From JANQTF01 sp036835375 (GTDB taxonomy: Bacteria > Bacteroidota > Bacteroidia > J057), in contig DAITMB010000041.1 of the NCBI GenBank assembly GCA_036835375.1, forward strand, positions 1 to 38,792: a stretch of 38,792 bases of DNA. Direction: 5' to 3'. Below, in pieces: positions 34,991-38,792 of this stretch; the stretch's first letter is position 1; every line of letters starts with the position of its first letter. The notes beneath the pieces were generated by a model. It was not told the origin of the DNA. It saw only the letters and a program-made list of their open reading frames with translations, and made no database searches. Position numbers and translations under genes: made by a program.

Positions 34991-36607
34991 CTACATCGCT
35001 TGAAACTCTTGACTGTAGAGGAGCGCGGTCACCAGGCGTTCGAGGGGCGGACGGATCTCGGAGTCGTCTCCGCTTTGCTCATATGCTTGCCAATCTTTGG
35101 TCCAGTCATACAGCGGCACTTGATCTAGGAATATGTAGTCCCGATAAAAAGCAAATCGGTCAGGATCGGCAGCTTCCGGGAGAAGATCTTGAAGCAGCTC
35201 TTCCACCAAAATGGTCGCACTTTGTGGGGAGCTGATGTGGTTTTCTACATAAGCCACGATGTCCAGTTGCGCGCCCAGGGGCTGGTTATACAGGAGGCGA
35301 CGACCCGTTAGCAGCATCTCAGGAAGTTGATAGCGCGCAATGATGGTGCTGGCATTGAACCAGTTTTTCTGGTAATCCGGCTCCTGATAGTAGGCAGGAT
35401 ACCCCGCCACGTCGGATGGCCTGAACAAATCCATCCCTGTCAGGGGAAAGAAAGCGCGGATCAAGCCATTCATGTAAAATCGCTGATAGTGGTTCAGGGT
35501 ATCGCTCAGTGGATCGGGGATGGCGACTTGAAAGTAGTTGAGGGGGTGCAAAATGAGTTCGAGTGGTGAGCGCATCAATGCCCCAATGATTTCATCCGAG
35601 GCGTCGGCATCATCCTCATCGTAGAAATGGGCGCTTTTCAGCAATTGCTTCATCACTGGCTCCAGCTGAAAATCCTGGCTAATCATGGTCTGAGCGAGCG
35701 GCGTGATAATGTCATTTTCGATCTCCGTGGTAATGCGTGGAGATACAAAAAACCGATACAATTTGCGACAAATCGCCTTGGGCGTTTCAGGCTGATCGAA
35801 TATCATGTCCACCCACTCCTCAAGTTCTTCAAACATACCTTGGGCGGTGGAGCGACCCGTGATGGTTCGCTGCTGGAAAGCATTGCTAAACGTCTTGTCT
35901 CCCGCGTCGTGCTGTAAAATATTCGCATAGCCCATCGGAATACCTGTATCTGGATCAGTGCTCATGCGGTTGGCTCGCACTTTAAATCCAGAAAGAAGCC
36001 TTGCAGACGTCGCGATATCTGCCTCGGTGAAGTGGGTGTAGTCTCCCGGAGCAATCTGTGGACCTTTGCCAATGGTAAAAAGCTCGAAAAATTCCCTGGC
36101 GAAATTTTCGTTTGGATTGTTTTTGTTGTTCGTCGTGTTGTCGAGATAGCGCAACATCTGGTTGTCGAGGGTGATCTTGCGCGCCAGGGTCTTGATGTTT
36201 CCGAGGGCATAAAATCGAAGCAACGCCAGATAGTCGAAATATTCTTGGGAAGTACCTTGAGAGGCGGCCACCACGAAGTTGCTATGCAAAAACAACATCA
36301 TCTTGTGGCCAATGGACGAGTCTAACAAAGCCTCATGTACCCACCAGGATTTCACAAAGTCCCTCAGTGCACCAATCGGGGAACCCGGAGACGACCCACT
36401 GTTGATCCAAGGCTGCCCGGTTTGTGGGTCAATCGGCTCCGCCAGGCTGGGAGTCGGGATCAGCATGAGTTGATCCACAGCTTGTTCGGCTGTCATTGCA
36501 GCGATTGCCTCGATCCGGTCTTTGGTGTAGCGGAAAGTCGCCCTGCGCAGCAAGTGAGTCGCCAGTCGCCTCCCGAGGGGGCCTGATTTGGGTTGTAGGG
36601 ATGCCAT
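34991..36607 (-). CDS. DUF1800 family protein
   Basis: The product is 538 aa. The conserved opening is GRRLATHLLRRATFRYT. Further family motifs are KSWWVHEALLD, KMMLFLHSNFV, DNTTNNKNNPNENFAREFFELFTIG and EWVDMIFDQPETPKAICRKLYRFFV, and the C-terminal part is helical. There is no clear signal peptide, although partners are exported. DUF1800 and DUF1501 form a conserved pair of unknown function; DUF1800 is thought to act with the exported partner. It precedes DUF1501 by 62 bases in one minus-strand unit, divergent from the KAP gene. Confidence 0.92.
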   Translation of the reverse strand: MASLQPKSGPLGRRLATHLLRRATFRYTKDRIEAIAAMTAEQAVDQLMLIPTPSLAEPIDPQTGQPWINSGSSPGSPIGALRDFVKSWWVHEALLDSSIGHKMMLFLHSNFVVAASQGTSQEYFDYLALLRFYALGNIKTLARKITLDNQMLRYLDNTTNNKNNPNENFAREFFELFTIGKGPQIAPGDYTHFTEADIATSARLLSGFKVRANRMSTDPDTGIPMGYANILQHDAGDKTFSNAFQQRTITGRSTAQGMFEELEEWVDMIFDQPETPKAICRKLYRFFVSPRITTEIENDIITPLAQTMISQDFQLEPVMKQLLKSAHFYDEDDADASDEIIGALMRSPLELILHPLNYFQVAIPDPLSDTLNHYQRFYMNGLIRAFFPLTGMDLFRPSDVAGYPAYYQEPDYQKNWFNASTIIARYQLPEMLLTGRRLLYNQPLGAQLDIVAYVENHISSPQSATILVEELLQDLLPEAADPDRFAFYRDYIFLDQVPLYDWTKDWQAYEQSGDDSEIRPPLERLVTALLYSQEFQAM

Positions 36608-36959
36608 ACCTTCGACTTGAGTAGATAGAGAAATTCTGAGAAGGGGAGCAGGAGGCTATTGAATTGGGTACGAATGAAATCTCCGATTCATTCAACCAAC
36701 ATGAAAGGCAAGCCAAGGCTCATGGACTGCCAGAAGAACTGAATCGCACTTTCGAGCAAACGACCTGCTCATCTCAGACTTGCCTGCAAAAGGTAGGTTT
36801 AATTCGGGAGAAGGAAAAATTTGAAGAATCTGATCAAAGTCCACAGCCCGTGAAGCTGGAGGGGCTGGCAAATGACGAGGGGAATCCTCTCGAAGAGCGC
36901 TGCGCAGCACATAAACTGGTATTTTCTTTGTTATTTGACAAACATACCTTCACTCACTC
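36608..36959. other. Divergent intergenic region DUF1800/KAP
   Basis: This region should hold promoters for both directions. A minus-strand TATGTTTG box (rc CAAACATA at 36939-36946) is seen, without a matching -33 TTG. No full plus-strand box is found. The plus frame from 36664 runs into the KAP gene out of phase and is not called. Confidence 0.4.
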
Positions 36960-38792
36960 ATGGACGCTCAGCCCAGCTACCTGCCACTACCTGCCACCCT
37001 CCAATTCGTCGCACATCAGCCGGGTGCCTCGCAAAAAAGGCAAGCGGAAGAAGCCCAGCGTTACGTTAGAAGTGCAGTTCGCTCGTCGGGACCTGTGCGA
37101 TTTCTGTCACCTGCCAGCACCTTTGCAGCCGACGACTTGATCGATCCCCTTCGCCGGGAAAACCCGACGATCCTCTATCTTTGGTTGCCTGAGCGCGAGC
37201 CTGCCACCAAGGCTGCGAACGTCATTCCAGAGCAAAATCCAGCGGATTGGAACCGCGTGTTCATAGAGGAAGGACGAGAGCTGGGCATTTTGTTGCTTCA
37301 AAATACCGCTCCTTGGGGCTGGGAAGAAGATTCCTTTTCGAATTGGGCTCCAGTCGTGGTGTGGAGCATCATGCCCGTGGATGCGAGGTTGTGGGGATAT
37401 TTTCTGGAGCTATGGCTCAAGGTCTTGAGTGCAGGAATGTCCGTGTTGGATGCCTACGAAAAGGCTATCGAAGGCCTTTCTTCCGACTTTCCGGAAGCGC
37501 GCGAAGCCCTGCGCATTTCCATGAATCCTGCACTTGCGCGAGAACGCCTCCAATCAGAGCCGCAAATTGCGCCTTTGCCAGCGGAAGAGGTCACGGAGGA
37601 AGCAGAAGAAACAGACACCAATCCACTATCCTCCTCTCCCACAGCATCTTCGGAGCCACCTTCGCGACTTGCAGAGTTAAGCGGTGGCGCCCACTCTGAC
37701 CAGCCCACGCTTTCCGACGAAAAGGATTGGCTGGGATATCGATCCTATGCGCAAATCATTGCGCAGATCATTCAAGATCCTGACACCGAGCCGCCGCTTT
37801 CCATCGCTGTGATTGGTCCTTGGGGTCAGGGCAAGTCTTCCTTGATGCGGATGATTCAGCGTCGAGTGGGCCAGGTCGAGGCACCTGCACATGTCTCAGC
37901 AGAAGATCCTCAGGCTACGGCAACAGACATTGAGGCGTGGATCGGGGAGCAGCGGCCTTGGCGACGCTGGCGCCACAGGAAGCACCATGACGCCGCGCCC
38001 GTTCTAAAAGAAGGAAAGGCTGGGCGGCTGTCTTTTCCTACCGTCTGGTTCAACCCCTGGGAGTATCAGAGCAGCGAACAAATCTGGTCTGGAATGGCCC
38101 ACGCCATTATCAGTCAGCTCGTGGCGCAGCTTCCGCGGCGTTTGGACAGAGAGCGGTTTTGGCTCGACCTGCACCTCGAGCGAATCGACCGACAAGGCAT
38201 TCGCCAAAGACTTTATCGGGATATACTTTTTCGTGTCTTGCCCTACGGACTGACGCTTCTGCTGAGCTTGGTCGCAGGCGCATTTTTTTGGATTCATCAA
38301 GGTTGGGAATGGGGGCTCACTGCCCTCGGCTCCATCGGCATTCCGAGCATTTGGCAGTCGTTGCGCACCAGCCAGGTGCAGTGGGAAAAGGGAATCAAGG
38401 CCCTGTACGACGAATTTCTCAAGCCTCCAACCTATGACCGCCACCTAGGCGTGTATCACGAGGTGAATGAGGACCTTGCACGGGTGTTTCGATTGCTTGT
38501 GGATCGTCCAGCGGTGATCTTCATTGACGACCTGGATCGCTGTTCACCTGAGAAAGTCGTCGAAGTGGTAGAGGCCATCAACTTGCTGATGAACGCGAGA
38601 TTTCGGGACAAATGCTACTTCGTGATCGGGATGGATGCCGAAATGGTCGCCGCCGCGCTGGATGTACAGTATCACGGCATGAAGGGAAAGTTTCCCGGAA
38701 AAGAAAAAACCCTTGGCTCAGTAGGTTGGTATTTTCTGGACAAATTCATTCAGGTTCCGGTTGTGCTCCCCACGATGAGAGCGACGGACAAA
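36960..38792 (+). CDS. KAP P-loop NTPase with N-terminal CHAT-like domain, 3'-truncated
   Basis: The frame runs without a stop from ATG 36960 to the window end (611 codons); the C-terminus is missing. The KAP family core has Walker A GPWGQGKSS (286-294), FNPWEYQ, a membrane insertion inside the P-loop domain (about 427-455, LPYGLTLLLSLVAGAFFW), Walker B VIFIDDLDR (519-527) with CSPEKVVEVVEAIN, and VIGMDAEMVAAAL. Before it, residues about 40-185 resemble a CHAT/caspase-like domain: LGILLLQNTAP, then APVVVWSIMPVDARLWGYF and LSAGMSVLDAYEKAI. The usual catalytic His and Cys are not seen. A Pro/Ser/Glu linker (about 195-255) joins them. KAP NTPases are membrane-associated and often part of conflict or signalling systems; the role here is inferred. 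Confidence 0.85.
   Translation, partial: MDAQPSYLPLPATLQFVAHQPGASQKRQAEEAQRYVRSAVRSSGPVRFLSPASTFAADDLIDPLRRENPTILYLWLPEREPATKAANVIPEQNPADWNRVFIEEGRELGILLLQNTAPWGWEEDSFSNWAPVVVWSIMPVDARLWGYFLELWLKVLSAGMSVLDAYEKAIEGLSSDFPEAREALRISMNPALARERLQSEPQIAPLPAEEVTEEAEETDTNPLSSSPTASSEPPSRLAELSGGAHSDQPTLSDEKDWLGYRSYAQIIAQIIQDPDTEPPLSIAVIGPWGQGKSSLMRMIQRRVGQVEAPAHVSAEDPQATATDIEAWIGEQRPWRRWRHRKHHDAAPVLKEGKAGRLSFPTVWFNPWEYQSSEQIWSGMAHAIISQLVAQLPRRLDRERFWLDLHLERIDRQGIRQRLYRDILFRVLPYGLTLLLSLVAGAFFWIHQGWEWGLTALGSIGIPSIWQSLRTSQVQWEKGIKALYDEFLKPPTYDRHLGVYHEVNEDLARVFRLLVDRPAVIFIDDLDRCSPEKVVEVVEAINLLMNARFRDKCYFVIGMDAEMVAAALDVQYHGMKGKFPGKEKTLGSVGWYFLDKFIQVPVVLPTMRATDK

Noticed and set aside
36664..37140. Plus-strand frame of 158 codons overlapping the KAP start
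   Set aside because: It runs out of phase into the KAP coding region, which has clear domains, and its own product shows no recognisable motif and an implausible Pro/His/Lys mix.
1..38792. CRISPR arrays, insertion sequences, rRNA or ordinary tRNA genes
   Set aside because: No regularly spaced repeats, transposase-like products or cloverleaf sequences were found on reading both strands; only the tRNA-like part of tmRNA is present.

Overview
The window reads as chromosomal DNA of a Bacteroidota member, most likely of the Saprospiria/Lewinella type. That placement is inferred from gene content, not from a marker tree. Pointers are two type IX secretion (T9SS) C-terminal sorting domains, a TonB-dependent receptor behind a TPP riboswitch, TAnnTTTG-type promoter boxes, a DUF1800/DUF1501 pair, a VCBS-repeat/vanadium haloperoxidase pair, and a tmRNA whose tag ends in NYALAA. 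Most of the window is moderately GC-rich. One island (about 6.9-9.1 kb) is clearly AT-rich.

Layout. 1-3.2 kb: 3' part of a DUF349 repeat protein, convergent with the RNA methyltransferase rlmD, with two hairpins between them. 3.4-6.8 kb: large secreted lamin-tail-domain protein. 7.0-9.1 kb: AT-rich defence-type island with an intact RloA-like ATPase followed by an rloB broken by four in-frame stop codons and no frameshift. 9.2-10.6 kb: secreted clan GH-A-like glycoside hydrolase. 11.0-15.1 kb (minus strand): two secreted surface proteins, then a NarL-type response regulator overlapping a TPR sensor kinase. 15.5-17.6 kb (minus): a DsbD-type thiol transporter and an ArsC/LMW-phosphatase homologue that carries a lipoprotein signal. 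17.8-21.7 kb (minus): promoter, TPP riboswitch, TonB receptor and a DUF6687 protein, ending in a palindromic repeat. 21.9-24 kb: three small membrane proteins and a CPBP-like membrane protein. 24.1-31.1 kb: FG-GAP/ASPIC lipoprotein, vanadium-dependent haloperoxidase and an SSS-family symporter with an extra loop domain. 31.3-33.2 kb: DUF1573 protein and tmRNA (ssrA). 33.3-36.6 kb (minus): DUF1800 then DUF1501-T9SS. 36.96 kb to the end: a KAP P-loop NTPase with a degenerate CHAT-like N-terminal domain, cut by the window edge.

How genes work together. The TPP riboswitch should control outer-membrane uptake of thiamin or a precursor and perhaps the DUF6687 gene. The ArsC-like lipoprotein keeps the cysteine pair of thioredoxin-coupled arsenate reductases and sits just upstream of a DsbD with a thioredoxin domain, so it may form an extracytoplasmic redox pair with it. 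The sensor kinase and response regulator are translationally coupled. The best candidates for something undescribed are the CHAT-like/KAP NTPase at the right edge, the exported ArsC/DsbD pair, and DUF6687 in a TPP-controlled operon. All functional statements rest on reading motifs by eye; no database search was run.
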